From: Thermoanaerobaculum sp.
GTDB taxonomy: Bacteria > Acidobacteriota > Thermoanaerobaculia > Multivoradales > UBA5704
Reading direction: 5' to 3'
Assembly: GCA_021154885.1 (NCBI GenBank)
Contig: JAJKHS010000131.1
Span: forward strand, 41,717 to 105,716
Length of the DNA stretch: 64,000 nt
The notes beneath the pieces were generated by a model. That model did not search any database, had not been told where the DNA came from, and worked only from the letters and a program-made list of their open reading frames with translations. The number at the start of each line of letters is the position of its first letter. Positions within the stretch are counted from its first letter, which is position 1. Positions 25,654-35,161 of the stretch are shown piece after piece. Position numbers and translations under genes: made by a program.

Positions 25654-25719
25654 GAAAACACCTCCGGAGCGGAATCGGCTCTCCCGTCAGAGACGGCCGG
25701 GGGCGGGATTTTTCCCGCC

Positions 25720-27081
25720 TCAGCCGACCGGCTCTTCAATCCGGGAGGGGATCCGCGCCCGGCGGAGGAGGTCGCCGAAGTGGCTGGTGACTCCCACGCG
25801 GCCCAGGAGGACGATACCGTCCCCCGTGCCTTGCACGTTCGCGATCAGCTCGCGCAGGGCATCGATCCCTTGTGAAATTTCCAGAGAATGGTAACACTCC
25901 GCGTCGCCGGGGAAAATGACGCGGCCGGCCGAGAGGACGGCCCCGCGGTGGAGCTGCACGATCCACGGCCGCGCGCCGTCATGGACCCATTCGAAGCGGA
26001 CGGTGCCCAGACGCCCCGCGGCCCGGCGGTAGAGGTCCTTCAGGGAGGACTCGACGGTGGCCGGCAGCTCCTCCGGCGGCCGGCGGCCGAGCATGAAATC
26101 GTCGCCGCGGCCGGCGACGCCCTCCACCAGCGGCTCGCCGTCCGGACCGGCGAGCAGGGCGCCCGAGTGGCGGGCGTCGATCCCCTCCTGGGCCAGCACC
26201 GAGGCGATGGCGTCTCCCTTCGGGTCCTCCTCGCGCAGCAGTTGGAACGGGTCCAGCCAGCCGCGGTGGGTGGTGAAGCGCCCCGGCACCTGCTCCAGCG
26301 GGCAGGTGCGCAGCCAGGTCTCGGCCGAGCCCGTCCCCGTGCCGAAGGTGAAGGGGGCCAGGCGGCGGGGGAAGACCAGCGTGCGGGGGACGGAGAGCCC
26401 CAGGGCGTCCGCGATCACCAGGCCGAACGCCTTGTCCCCCAGGTGGCGGCTGAACCGGTGCGGCCAATCGATGCGTGGCGCCACGGGCGGCGGCCCCGGC
26501 GTCTCCGTCTCCCAGAGGGTGGTGTGCTCCCGCCGGTAGCCCCGCCGCAGGGGGTGGAGGGTGAATTCCACCCGCGCCTCCCGCCGCTCCGGCAGAGCCG
26601 GCTGGAAGCCGTAGACGGTCTCGAGGACCCGCATCCCGAGGTCCCGGGGGAGCGCGCACGTCCCCGGCTTCTCGACGCAGCGCGGCGTATCGCCCGGCGC
26701 GAATTCGAGGAGGTCGCCGAAGGCCACGCCCGAGACGCCGCCGTCCTCGACGTCGAGGGTCTCGTTGAGGATGGTGTAGAGCCCCTCCCCGGCCAGCCGG
26801 CGCAGCTCGCCGAGGATCTCCTCCGCCTCCCTGCGGCCATAGAGGAAGGAGCGGCTCTTGGGATTGTCCGGCTGCCAGCTCCGGATGTTGATCGACCCCT
26901 CGGGCGAGGCGGCGAGCAGGACGGCCACGGCCTCCTCGGGGGAGGCGAAGCGGTGGCCCGGGGGGAACCCGCGGATCCAGGCATGCCGCTGGACGAGGTC
27001 CGGCCCGAAGCTGACGAACTGGGCGACGTTCCCCTGTCGCGCCAGCTTGTCGAGGATGTCGTCCTTGAAGTGGCCCGCCAT
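25720..27081 (-). CDS. hypothetical protein with a PEP-utiliser-like C-terminus
   Basis: A 453-residue soluble protein. The N-terminal part (QFVSFGPDLVQRHAWIRGF; INIRSWQPDNPKSRSFLYG) is not recognised. The middle contains a PPDK/ATP-grasp-like stretch (FMLGRRPPEELPATVESSLKDLYRRAA, then VRFEWVHDGARPWIVQLHRG). The end, VLLGRVGVTSHFGDLLRRARIPS, resembles the mobile swivelling domain of PEP-utilising enzymes, but the catalytic GGxTSHAA histidine loop reads GVTSHFGD. A role in ATP-dependent phosphotransfer is possible but unproven. It is divergent from the DUF5009 gene, 65 bp apart. Confidence 0.55.
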   Translation of the reverse strand: MAGHFKDDILDKLARQGNVAQFVSFGPDLVQRHAWIRGFPPGHRFASPEEAVAVLLAASPEGSINIRSWQPDNPKSRSFLYGRREAEEILGELRRLAGEGLYTILNETLDVEDGGVSGVAFGDLLEFAPGDTPRCVEKPGTCALPRDLGMRVLETVYGFQPALPERREARVEFTLHPLRRGYRREHTTLWETETPGPPPVAPRIDWPHRFSRHLGDKAFGLVIADALGLSVPRTLVFPRRLAPFTFGTGTGSAETWLRTCPLEQVPGRFTTHRGWLDPFQLLREEDPKGDAIASVLAQEGIDARHSGALLAGPDGEPLVEGVAGRGDDFMLGRRPPEELPATVESSLKDLYRRAAGRLGTVRFEWVHDGARPWIVQLHRGAVLSAGRVIFPGDAECYHSLEISQGIDALRELIANVQGTGDGIVLLGRVGVTSHFGDLLRRARIPSRIEEPVG

Positions 27082-27146
27082 GGGGTGAGGATATCGCGCC
27101 GGAGGCGCTACGATAGGCTTCTCAATTCCGCGAGAGGAGGCTGGCG

Positions 27147-28289
27147 TTGACCGCCATGACCGCGATGACCCCGACGAGCGACGAACATCCCAGCCGGGAG
27201 GCCCCGGCGCCGCAGACGCGGACGGAGCGCCTGGGTTCCCTCGACGTCTTCCGGGGAGCGACCCTCGCCGCCATGATCCTGGTGAACGACGCCGGGGATT
27301 GGGACAAGACTTACAGCCCCCTCCTCCATGCCGAGTGGCACGGCTGGACGCCGACCGACCTCATCTTCCCCTTCTTCCTCTTCGCGGTCGGCGTCGCCAT
27401 TCCGTACGCCTTCGCCGGGCGCCTCGCGCGGTCCGGCGGCGACCGCGGTCCACTCCACCGGCAGATCGTCCGGCGGGCCGTCATCCTCTTCGCCCTCGGC
27501 CTTTCCTTAAGCTGGTTCCCGTTCTACACCGTCGACTGGCCGAGCGCCCGCATTCCCGGCGTCCTGCAACGGATCGCCGTCGTCTACTTCGTCGCCGCGC
27601 TCGCGTGGCTCCATCTCAGCGCCCGGTCGCGGGCGCTCCTGGCGCTGGCACTGCTCGCCGCCTACTGGCTGGCGATGATGCTGATCCCGGTGCCCGGGCA
27701 CGGCGCCGGGGACCTGAGCCCGGACGGCAACCTGGCCGCCTGGATCGATCACGTTCTTCTCGGTCACCACACGTGGAAGAAAGCGCCGGGCCCCGGGGAT
27801 CCCGAAGGCATTCTGAGCACCGTGCCCGCCATTGCCACGGCCCTGATCGGCCTCTCTGCCGGCGACTGGCTGCGGTCGGCGCGAACCCAAGGTAAGAAGC
27901 TCCAGGGCCTGCTGCTCTGGGGGTGCGTCGCCACGCTCGCCGGGCTCGTCCTCGATCGCTGGTTGCCGATCAACAAAAATCTCTGGACGAGCTCCTACGT
28001 CCTGTTCACCGCCGGCATGGCGCTGCTGCTGCTCGCCGCGATCTACCACCTCGTCGACATGAAGCATCACGAAGCCTGGGCGCGGCCCTTCTCCGTCTTT
28101 GGCACCAACGCCATCGTCGCCTTCTTCGGCAGCACTCTCCTGGCCAAGATTGCGATCCTCACCAAATTGCGAGCGGCGGGAGGCGCGCCCGTCAGCCTGC
28201 AAGCGTGGCTCTACGGCCACCTCTTCGCCTCCTGGCTGCCGGACTACGTCGCCTCGCTCGCCTGGGCTCTCACGTACGTGGCCCTCTAG
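27147..28289 (+). CDS. DUF5009/HGSNAT-like membrane acyltransferase, truncated by an amber codon
   Basis: A 380-residue polytopic membrane protein. The N-terminal signature RLGSLDVFRGATLAAMILVND is that of the heparan-alpha-glucosaminide N-acetyltransferase/DUF5009 family, which moves acetyl groups across the membrane. About ten hydrophobic helices follow. The frame ends in TAG at 28287-28289, but the next codons, still in frame, read WGLMAVLYRRRIFVKI and a TGA at 28338-28340. That tail is what family members normally end with, so a Trp codon TGG may have become TAG. This could be a sequencing error, a true nonsense mutation or read-through. Confidence 0.8.
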   Translation: MTAMTAMTPTSDEHPSREAPAPQTRTERLGSLDVFRGATLAAMILVNDAGDWDKTYSPLLHAEWHGWTPTDLIFPFFLFAVGVAIPYAFAGRLARSGGDRGPLHRQIVRRAVILFALGLSLSWFPFYTVDWPSARIPGVLQRIAVVYFVAALAWLHLSARSRALLALALLAAYWLAMMLIPVPGHGAGDLSPDGNLAAWIDHVLLGHHTWKKAPGPGDPEGILSTVPAIATALIGLSAGDWLRSARTQGKKLQGLLLWGCVATLAGLVLDRWLPINKNLWTSSYVLFTAGMALLLLAAIYHLVDMKHHEAWARPFSVFGTNAIVAFFGSTLLAKIAILTKLRAAGGAPVSLQAWLYGHLFASWLPDYVASLAWALTYVAL

Positions 28290-28345
28290 TGGGGCTTGAT
28301 GGCCGTCCTGTACCGGCGGCGGATCTTCGTCAAGATCTGAAACCG

Positions 28346-29620
28346 TTACCTGGCGATCGCGATCCGCGCGTTGACGAAGATCGGCGGGCCGTCGTCCTGG
28401 TTTCCGCTCTGGTTCGGCGGCACGGTGAAGCGATCGATGGCGCCGCGCTGGAACACGAGGCACATGCTCGAGCCGCCGTAGCTGAAGTAGCCGAGCTCCT
28501 GGCCCTTCTTCACCTGGTCTCCGGCTTTCACTTCGAGTTTGACCGACGAGATCTCGGTAATTCCGATCGGCATGACGCAGACCATGCCGATCACCGGGTC
28601 AGCGCTCTCCACGAACACCAGCCCCCGGGTGTTGACGGAGGACTCGTACCCCTGCGAGTACGTGGCGGCGGTCGGGTCCCAGCCCGCGGACTCCGCGTCG
28701 CTGAACATCAATCCGTCGACGACCTCCGCGCAGCGGACGACGCCGTCGACGGGTGAGTGCCAGCGGTGATAATCGGCGCCGGACAGGAATGATTGGAACA
28801 CGTCACCGCCGATGAACCGCTCCGTGTACTCGCTGCCGTTCAGCATGTCGATCAGCGAGTAAGGCTGCCCCTTGAGCCAGAATTTCGCTTGCGCCCGGAC
28901 GTCCTGCGCCCAGGTGACCACGGTTCCGTCGTTGGCCGAAACGATCACTTTGGGGTCGTCCGGCGCGGCGAGCGGGCGGAATTCCGGCTTGATCTGGCGA
29001 TGGAAATAGGCGTTGAAAGAGGCGAAGCCCCAGTGCGGCGTCTTGCGGTCGGGGATCTCGAATTCATAAAGCTTGTTCTGCTCGTAGGCGGGCTGCGACA
29101 GCCAGCCGTCTTCGCCCTCGTTCAGGACGTAGCGGCTCTCGGCGCTGTCCAGGAAGGCGCACCACTCCTGGAGGATCGTCCGGATCGCGCCGTTGAACGC
29201 CTCGTTGCGGAACACGGCCTCGCCGGCCGGCGTCATCATCATGTAGGTGAACAGGGTCGACACCGGGAAGGAGTTCTGGTCCGCGGGATTCCAGCGGTAC
29301 TCTGGCGCAGTGGTCGTGATCTGTTCGAGAGCCGCGAGCAACTCAGGGATGTCGTCGATCTGTTTGTACTTCGGCCAGACCTGGTCGATCATCTGATTGA
29401 CATACATGCGGACGATCCCGTCGCTCTCGATCAGCCGCGCGAGCGCCGCCACGGACGGGCTGACGATTCGATCCCCCTTCGCCCGCCGCTCGGCGATCTC
29501 CCGCTTGAGTTTTCTCTGCCACGCGTCGACCGCCGCCCGGTTCTTCGGCAGATAACCGGCGATCTGCCCAAACGACCTCCTGTACCGTGCCTCGATCGCA
29601 TTCTCGACCTCGTCGCTCAT
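28346..29620 (-). CDS. phosphatidylserine decarboxylase-like protein with N-terminal PSDC-associated domain
   Basis: The 424-residue protein has an N-terminal helical part typical of proteins with the PSDC-associated domain, then the decarboxylase core. The maturation site reads YGGSSMCLVF, where cleavage before Ser would make the pyruvoyl group. The conserved HRWHSPVDG and VCVMPIGITEISS stretches are visible. It is longer than bacterial Psd and lacks obvious N-terminal membrane helices. Psd normally makes phosphatidylethanolamine; this subfamily may act on another amino-acid ester, so the substrate is uncertain. It converges with the DUF5009 gene. Confidence 0.85.
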   Translation of the reverse strand: MSDEVENAIEARYRRSFGQIAGYLPKNRAAVDAWQRKLKREIAERRAKGDRIVSPSVAALARLIESDGIVRMYVNQMIDQVWPKYKQIDDIPELLAALEQITTTAPEYRWNPADQNSFPVSTLFTYMMMTPAGEAVFRNEAFNGAIRTILQEWCAFLDSAESRYVLNEGEDGWLSQPAYEQNKLYEFEIPDRKTPHWGFASFNAYFHRQIKPEFRPLAAPDDPKVIVSANDGTVVTWAQDVRAQAKFWLKGQPYSLIDMLNGSEYTERFIGGDVFQSFLSGADYHRWHSPVDGVVRCAEVVDGLMFSDAESAGWDPTAATYSQGYESSVNTRGLVFVESADPVIGMVCVMPIGITEISSVKLEVKAGDQVKKGQELGYFSYGGSSMCLVFQRGAIDRFTVPPNQSGNQDDGPPIFVNARIAIAR

Positions 29621-29668
29621 GGGCCCATCTCCTTTATTGGGTAGTATTCGAAGGGTTATAGAGCGGTT

Positions 29669-29875
29669 CTACCGGGAGATCAGATCGTCTGGGGAGATGC
29701 CCAGACCTTTGAGAATGGCCCGAAGCATTCCCGCGGGGAGATCGCCTGGGTGTTTGGGAATGACCGTAGATCGATTCTGGCGTGGGTTGTGCCAGATCTC
29801 ATGACTCCCCTTGCTCTGGCGTCTCAACTCGCAACCGAGCCGCCGGAGGTGGCGGGTCAGCTCTCGATACGTCAA
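29669..29875 (-). CDS. hicA: HicA toxin (mRNA interferase)
   Basis: A 68-residue protein of the HicA/YcfA double-stranded RNA-binding fold. The active His is in the strip RRQSKGSHEIWHNPRQNRST, followed by the typical VIPKHPGDLPAGMLRAILKGLGIS. HicA cuts mRNA in the cytoplasm until bound by HicB. Its start overlaps the hicB stop by four bases; the order hicB-hicA is one of the two normal arrangements. All expected elements are present, so it should be functional, unlike most other toxins in this window. Confidence 0.88.
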   Translation of the reverse strand: MTYRELTRHLRRLGCELRRQSKGSHEIWHNPRQNRSTVIPKHPGDLPAGMLRAILKGLGISPDDLISR

Positions 29876-30105
29876 GCGGGTACCAAGACCGAGACACGCC
29901 CCGGGGCGGTGACCGTCTCGACGCCTGGCGGCAGTTGCTGGGCGGTCTCGACCATTACCGTGATGAGGTCGTGGGCCACGTCGGGTGCCAGTCGGAGCAC
30001 CTCTTGGACGCTGTCCGCCTGGACCACAAGTCCGGGAAGGTCCGGACTCGTGCCGAGGTATGGGCCCTCAGGCAACTGCTCGATTTCCAGCACGATCTTG
30101 TACAT
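29872..30105 (-). CDS. hicB: HicB-type antitoxin
   Basis: A 77-residue protein with the HicB partial RNase H-like fold: MYKIVLEIEQLPEGPYLGTSPDLPGLVVQADS and then a helix (VQEVLRLAPDVAHDLITVM). It lacks a separate C-terminal DNA-binding domain, so it may repress only weakly or need HicA as partner. Weak RBS (GAGAACGGA). It precedes and overlaps hicA. Confidence 0.82.
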   Translation of the reverse strand: MYKIVLEIEQLPEGPYLGTSPDLPGLVVQADSVQEVLRLAPDVAHDLITVMVETAQQLPPGVETVTAPGRVSVLVPA

Positions 30106-30280
30106 GCTATCCGTTCTCTCGTCTTATTCCAGCAGCCCGCTTGAACGTCGACCGCACAGCAGGTAGGCGAGCCGTAGCCACCTTACCACAGCTCGCCGCT
30201 GCCGGTCTGAAGGAAATGAATCGGAGCCTGAAAGCACTTCCTGATATGCTGACCGCTCGGCTCCCCAGGAGGTGTTCCCG

Positions 30281-32710
30281 ATGTCCACTCCCTCGCGTCT
30301 CGCCTTAAGCGGCGTCCTCGCCCTCGGCATCCTGGCCACCGCCGCGCTTGGCGCGCCCCTCCAGGCTGCCACCGATCCGACCTATGCCGCGCTCCGCGGC
30401 GCGCGGCCGGATGGGCGGAAGATCCCGGTCCAGAACCTGGTCCTGGAGCGCGACGCCTTCCGGTTCCAGCTCGACTCCGGAGCCCTCTACCTGCTCGCCC
30501 CAGTCCAAGGGCACACGATTGGGGCGGTCTTCGTAGGCAAGGGGAGCTATCGGCTGACCCCCGCCACGGCCTACGAGCTGCGGCAACTCGCGCTTTCCTC
30601 CGGGAGCGACAAGGGCTTTGAGGCGCTGACCGACACGTTCGAGAACCTGCTCCTCTTCTTCACCGATGGCACCCTGGCCGAGCTGGAGCACCATGCCGCG
30701 GTGCAGACCGGCGCTCCCGACCCCCACGCCGTCGACGTCCAGGAAAAATGGCTCAAGCGGCAGCAGAAGGATTTCAGGACCAACTTCCACCTCCGGATCC
30801 TCGAAGACCTGCTGAACACCCCGGGGCGGACCGACGGCGTCTTCCTGGCCCTGATCGACGGCCGCCGGAACCCGCCGGCGCTGGCGGCCGTGGACCCCGA
30901 CGGCGCCGGAGCGCTCGGCATCTCCTCGCGTCTGGGCGGAGAGGGCACCGCCTTCTGGGTCGCCGATCTGGACAAGGGTGGGCTCTGGTATCTCTGTGAT
31001 CGCAAGGAGGAGGTGGCGCGCCATCAGCCCACGCCGGAAAAGCGGCTGGCCGACGCCCTCGACTACCGGATCGAGACCGAGGTCAAGCGTGACTCCGACC
31101 TCGTCGGCCAGGCCACCGTCCGTTTCCAGCCCCTGGTGGAGGGCCTGCGCGTCCTGCCGGTGCACCTGCTGTCGAAGCTCCGCATCGGCGACGCTTCCTA
31201 TGCCGTCGAGGCGGCCGGGGCCGAGCCCGCCTGGAAACCGCTCGCCTGGGTCCAGGAGGACGAGAACAGGGACGCCGACGCCGCGGTCGTCTTCCCCGAG
31301 CCCCTGGCCAAGGGCGCGACCGTCCGGCTCCGGCTCGCCTACCAGGGGGGCGAGGTGCTGCGGAACGTCGGTGGCAAGACCTTCGTGGTCGGTGCCCGCG
31401 AGAGCTGGTACCCCAACCTCGGCACCTTCTCCGACCCGGCGAAATTCGAGCTCGTCTACCGGATCCCCACCAACTTCGACCTCGTCTCCGTGGGGCACAA
31501 GGTGGAGGAGCGCACCGAGGGCAAGCAGCGGATCTCGGTGTGGCGGACCGAAAGCCCGGTCCAGGTTGCCGGCTTCAATTACGGCAAGTTCGGACGTCTC
31601 GAGCGCAAGGACGACGTCAGCGGCATCCAGGTCGAGGTCTTCACCGGTGAGGACCACCCCGACCTGGGACCCGAGGTGGGATTGGTCTCCGCAGCCCGGC
31701 TGGCCGACAGCGCCGCCGTGGACGGGCTCAACTCCGCGCGGATCTTCACCACCTACTTCGGCGCCCTGCCCGAGACCCACGTGGCCATCACCCAGCAGGC
31801 GCAGTGGTCCTTCGGCCAGTCCTGGCCGTCGCTGATCTTCCTGCCCTACATGTCCTTCCTGACCGGCACCCAGCGGGCTGCCCTGGGATTGTTCCAGGCG
31901 ACCGATTTCATCAACCAAGTGGGCTTTCACGAGTTCGCCCACCAGTGGTGGGGCCACCTGGTGGGCGCCGCCACCTACCGCGACGAGTGGCTGGAAGAGG
32001 GCTTCGCCGAATTCTCCGCAGCCCTGGCCGTGCAGCACACTCAAGGGTGGGACGGCTACCACGACTTCTGGCGCAGCGCACGCAAAAACATTTTCGGGAA
32101 GTACCCGGGCAATATGATCTCGCACGACAAGGTGGGACCGATCAGCCAGGGCTGGCGGCTGGGCACGGCGCACACCCGCTCGGCGCCGCAGGCCATGATC
32201 TATTCCAAGGGAGCTTACGTCCTCCACATGCTGCGCACCCAGATGTGGGATCAGAAATCGAAGACGCCGGACGCCAACTTCATCGCCATGATGAAGGACT
32301 TCACCGCCACCTACGGCGGCAAGTCGGCCACCACCGCCGATTTCCAGCGAGTGGTGGAGAAGCACATGGTGCCGACCCTGAACCTCACGGGCGACGGCAA
32401 GATGGATTGGTTTTTCAACCAGTGGGTCTACGGCATGGACGTTCCCCGCTACGTGTCAGACCTGAAGGTGGAGAAGGCGGACGGCGACGAGTACCGGATC
32501 CATGGCCAGGTCACGCAGCAGGGGGTGGCGAACGACTTCCGCGTCCTGGTCCCGCTCCAGGTCGATTTCGGCAAGAACGAGGTGGCTCGAATCGGTGTGG
32601 TACCCATGAAAGGGGAGGTCACCGTGCCGATCGACGTGAAGCTCAAGCTCCCGAAGGCTCCGAAGAAAGTCCTGGTCAACGCCCACGGCGAAGTCCTCGC
32701 CCGGGATTGA
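30281..32710 (+). CDS. exported M1-family metallopeptidase
   Basis: About 809 residues; ATG at 30281 has AGGAGG eight bases upstream, better than the GTG at 30272. A signal peptide ends near LGAPLQA. The zinc site is HEFAH (about 550-554), with the third ligand Glu 19 residues on (DEWLEEGFAEF), as in gluzincins. A GAMEN-like substrate strip is not evident (AQWSFGQSWPSL lies at that place), so the specificity may differ from true aminopeptidase N. The N-terminal 250 residues are not of the standard saddle domain. The protein is probably periplasmic and digests peptides. Confidence 0.85.
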   Translation: MSTPSRLALSGVLALGILATAALGAPLQAATDPTYAALRGARPDGRKIPVQNLVLERDAFRFQLDSGALYLLAPVQGHTIGAVFVGKGSYRLTPATAYELRQLALSSGSDKGFEALTDTFENLLLFFTDGTLAELEHHAAVQTGAPDPHAVDVQEKWLKRQQKDFRTNFHLRILEDLLNTPGRTDGVFLALIDGRRNPPALAAVDPDGAGALGISSRLGGEGTAFWVADLDKGGLWYLCDRKEEVARHQPTPEKRLADALDYRIETEVKRDSDLVGQATVRFQPLVEGLRVLPVHLLSKLRIGDASYAVEAAGAEPAWKPLAWVQEDENRDADAAVVFPEPLAKGATVRLRLAYQGGEVLRNVGGKTFVVGARESWYPNLGTFSDPAKFELVYRIPTNFDLVSVGHKVEERTEGKQRISVWRTESPVQVAGFNYGKFGRLERKDDVSGIQVEVFTGEDHPDLGPEVGLVSAARLADSAAVDGLNSARIFTTYFGALPETHVAITQQAQWSFGQSWPSLIFLPYMSFLTGTQRAALGLFQATDFINQVGFHEFAHQWWGHLVGAATYRDEWLEEGFAEFSAALAVQHTQGWDGYHDFWRSARKNIFGKYPGNMISHDKVGPISQGWRLGTAHTRSAPQAMIYSKGAYVLHMLRTQMWDQKSKTPDANFIAMMKDFTATYGGKSATTADFQRVVEKHMVPTLNLTGDGKMDWFFNQWVYGMDVPRYVSDLKVEKADGDEYRIHGQVTQQGVANDFRVLVPLQVDFGKNEVARIGVVPMKGEVTVPIDVKLKLPKAPKKVLVNAHGEVLARD

Positions 32711-32773
32711 CGGGCGGTCTTCTCGGGTTTCCATAAACCTGATGCCTGAGGCCGGCATCTATAATGGCGGCTG

Positions 32774-34483
32774 ATGCCACGGATCCATTCAGGCCTCGTC
32801 CTCTGCCTGCTGCTGGCGCTCGGCTGCACGCAGGACAGCGGTCCGGCAGGCCCCGTGGCGCTGGGCGCCGACCTGCGAAGCGCGGGGGATCGCGAGGGCG
32901 GAGCGTTCCTTCAAGACCTCGATCCGGACGGTCCGGCCGCCCGCGTCGGGCTCCGTCCGGGCGACCGGCTCCTGGCCCTGGACGGCACGGCCGTGGACGG
33001 CTCCTGTACCCTCGAGCGCCTGCTTCTCGTCAAGCGCCCCGGGCAGGAGGTCAGAGTCGCCGTGCGGCGCGGCCGGGACATCCTCGAAAGATCGGTGAAG
33101 CTGGCCGGTGCCCTCGCGCTCCACGGCAAGGCCTGCCAGGCCGGACGGGCCGCCGGGTGCTTTCGGCTCGGCCTCCTCTACGTCCGGGGGCAGGGCGTGA
33201 CGGCCGACCCGAAACACGCCAATCAGCTCTTCGACGAGGCCTGCCGGGGCGGCAGTGCCACCGCCTGCGCCGAGCTCGGCGGCCGTTATCTCGCGGGCCT
33301 CGGCGGCACCGCCGATGACGCCCGCATCCACGATCTGGTTCGCCGGGCCTGCGACGTCGGCAGCGCCGCGGGTTGTGCCCACCTGGCGTTTCTCTACGCC
33401 ATGGGCCGGGGAGTCCCCAAGGACGACGGCCGGGCGCTCAGCCTCTACCAGCAGTCCTGCGAGTGGGGCGATGCCGCGGGCTGCTACAACGTCGGCCTCC
33501 ACTTCGAAAAAGCACGCGGGAGCCTTGAAAACCGCAGCCTCGCCCTGGTCGCCTACGGCCGTGCCTGCGATCTCGGCGAGGCCCTCGGCTGCACCAACCT
33601 CGGCTTCCTCCACCAGCAGGGCACGGGAACCCCCAGCGACCGGGCGCAAGCAGCCGTCTTCTATCGCCGCGCCTGCGAGGGGAGCCCTTGCGAGCCGGGA
33701 GATCCCCTGGGCTGCTTCAACCTCGGAGTCTTCTATCGCGACGGCCAGGGAGTGGCTGCGGACAAGAAGCAGGCGGCCGACCTTTTCGATCGGAGCTGTG
33801 CCCACCACAACGCTCTCGGCTGCGCCAACCTCGCCGACCTGCTCTACGCCGGCGACGGCGTGCCCCGGGACGAGAAACGGGCCGCCGGCCTGTTCCGCCA
33901 AGCCTGCGAAGGCGGGCACACTCTCTCCTGCCGCAATGCGCTGAGCCTCCGGGCCACCGCCGGCAACCCGGAGGAGACCGCGCACGCCCTGGACCGCCTG
34001 GAGCAGGCCTGCCGGAATGGCGAGGCCGCCTCCTGCTACGATCTGGGCACCCTCTACGACGATGGGCACGGCGTCCCCTCGGACCCGGCCCGCGCCGCCG
34101 GTTACTTCCAGCGCGCCTGCACCATCGGCGAGCCCCGCGGCTGCGTCAACCTCGGCGTGATGTCCGCGAATGGCGCCGGCGTCCCGCAGGACGACGCCCG
34201 TGCCCTCGCGCTCTACCAGCGGGCCTGCGACGCGGGGCTGCCGAGGGGCTGCTACAACGTCGCGGCGCGCTACGCGGGCGGCCTCGGCGTGGCAAAAGAT
34301 CCCTTCCAGGCCGCCCGCCTTTACAGCCAGGCCTGCGACGGCGGCGACATGCTGGCCTGCGCGAGCCTTGCCGACCTGTACCAGAAGGGAGACGGCATCA
34401 TCCCCGACCCCGTCCGTGCCCGCGAGTTCTACCAGCGGGCCTGTAAAGGCGGCCACGAAGAGTCCTGCGCGCGGCTGCGCTAG
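32774..34483 (+). CDS. PDZ-Sel1 repeat lipoprotein
   Basis: A 569-residue lipoprotein (lipobox LALGC). After the signal comes a PDZ-like domain (GGAFLQDLDPDGPAARVGLRPGDRLLALDG) to about residue 115, then about a dozen Sel1-like repeats of about 36 residues, each with a pair of Cys as in A-C-x(n)-GCxNLG (for example GCTNLGFLHQQGTG and GCVNLGVMSANGAG). The paired cysteines suggest disulphides, as in HcpA-type Sel1 proteins, so it should be periplasmic. It probably serves as an interaction scaffold. It converges with the gene ending at 34480, overlapping by four bases. Confidence 0.87.
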   Translation: MPRIHSGLVLCLLLALGCTQDSGPAGPVALGADLRSAGDREGGAFLQDLDPDGPAARVGLRPGDRLLALDGTAVDGSCTLERLLLVKRPGQEVRVAVRRGRDILERSVKLAGALALHGKACQAGRAAGCFRLGLLYVRGQGVTADPKHANQLFDEACRGGSATACAELGGRYLAGLGGTADDARIHDLVRRACDVGSAAGCAHLAFLYAMGRGVPKDDGRALSLYQQSCEWGDAAGCYNVGLHFEKARGSLENRSLALVAYGRACDLGEALGCTNLGFLHQQGTGTPSDRAQAAVFYRRACEGSPCEPGDPLGCFNLGVFYRDGQGVAADKKQAADLFDRSCAHHNALGCANLADLLYAGDGVPRDEKRAAGLFRQACEGGHTLSCRNALSLRATAGNPEETAHALDRLEQACRNGEAASCYDLGTLYDDGHGVPSDPARAAGYFQRACTIGEPRGCVNLGVMSANGAGVPQDDARALALYQRACDAGLPRGCYNVAARYAGGLGVAKDPFQAARLYSQACDGGDMLACASLADLYQKGDGIIPDPVRAREFYQRACKGGHEESCARLR

Positions 34484-35139
34484 CGGGTGGCCGTGCGAGC
34501 ACGCTCGGCGATGTCGCGGATCTCCGCGTTCTCGATCACCCGTCCATGGACGTTCTCGACAGTGGCCTGCAACATCGCCCGGCCCAGGTCCTCGCCCGCG
34601 ACGTACAGGCTGCGGAAGGGCTTCAACAGTCGAAACATCGGGCGGATGAAGTGGTACACCCAGGGTGCGCTCTCCGAAGCCTCGCCGTCGATGGCCGCCG
34701 GACGCCAGCAGACCGCATCGAAGCCCTCGATCAATTCGCGTTCCGTCTCCGCCTTCACCCGCGCCCACATGAAGCGACTGTTCAAGCTCGTGCCCTGGCC
34801 GCTGATGTAGTGAAACGCCGCGGTGGGGCTGTGCGCGCGCAAAGTGTTGGCGGCCGCGAGGGCGAAGTCGTGCGTGATCCGGCGATACTCCGGCTCGCCC
34901 GAAACCTGGGTCGCCGAGATCCCGAGACAGAAGAGGCAGGCGTCGACGTGCATGAAAGCGTCCGTGACCTGGGTGTAATCCAGATAGTCCCCATGCACGA
35001 ACACATGAAGCTTGTCATGGACGAGCGGAAGAGGCCGGCGGACGATGGCGCGCACCTCCTCGACGAGAGGAGAAGCAAGACAGGCGCGCAGGACACTGCC
35101 GCCGGCAGATCCGCTCGAGCCGAAGAGGAGGATGTTCAT
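34480..35139 (-). CDS. NAD(P)-binding Rossmann protein (atypical short-chain dehydrogenase)
   Basis: About 219 residues starting at MNILLFGSSGSAG. The motif GSSGSAGGSV is the dinucleotide-binding loop of NmrA/atypical SDR proteins, followed by EVRAIVRRPL and DACLFCLGISATQV. A YISGQG strip stands where the Tyr/Ser of the active site would be, and WARVKAETERELI supplies the usual Lys. These cytoplasmic proteins often act as reductases or redox sensors. The start is chosen at the second Met because the Rossmann strand begins there; the RBS is poor. Confidence 0.8.
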   Translation of the reverse strand: MNILLFGSSGSAGGSVLRACLASPLVEEVRAIVRRPLPLVHDKLHVFVHGDYLDYTQVTDAFMHVDACLFCLGISATQVSGEPEYRRITHDFALAAANTLRAHSPTAAFHYISGQGTSLNSRFMWARVKAETERELIEGFDAVCWRPAAIDGEASESAPWVYHFIRPMFRLLKPFRSLYVAGEDLGRAMLQATVENVHGRVIENAEIRDIAERARTATR

Positions 35140-35161
35140 GATGAAGGGAAGTCCCACACCG

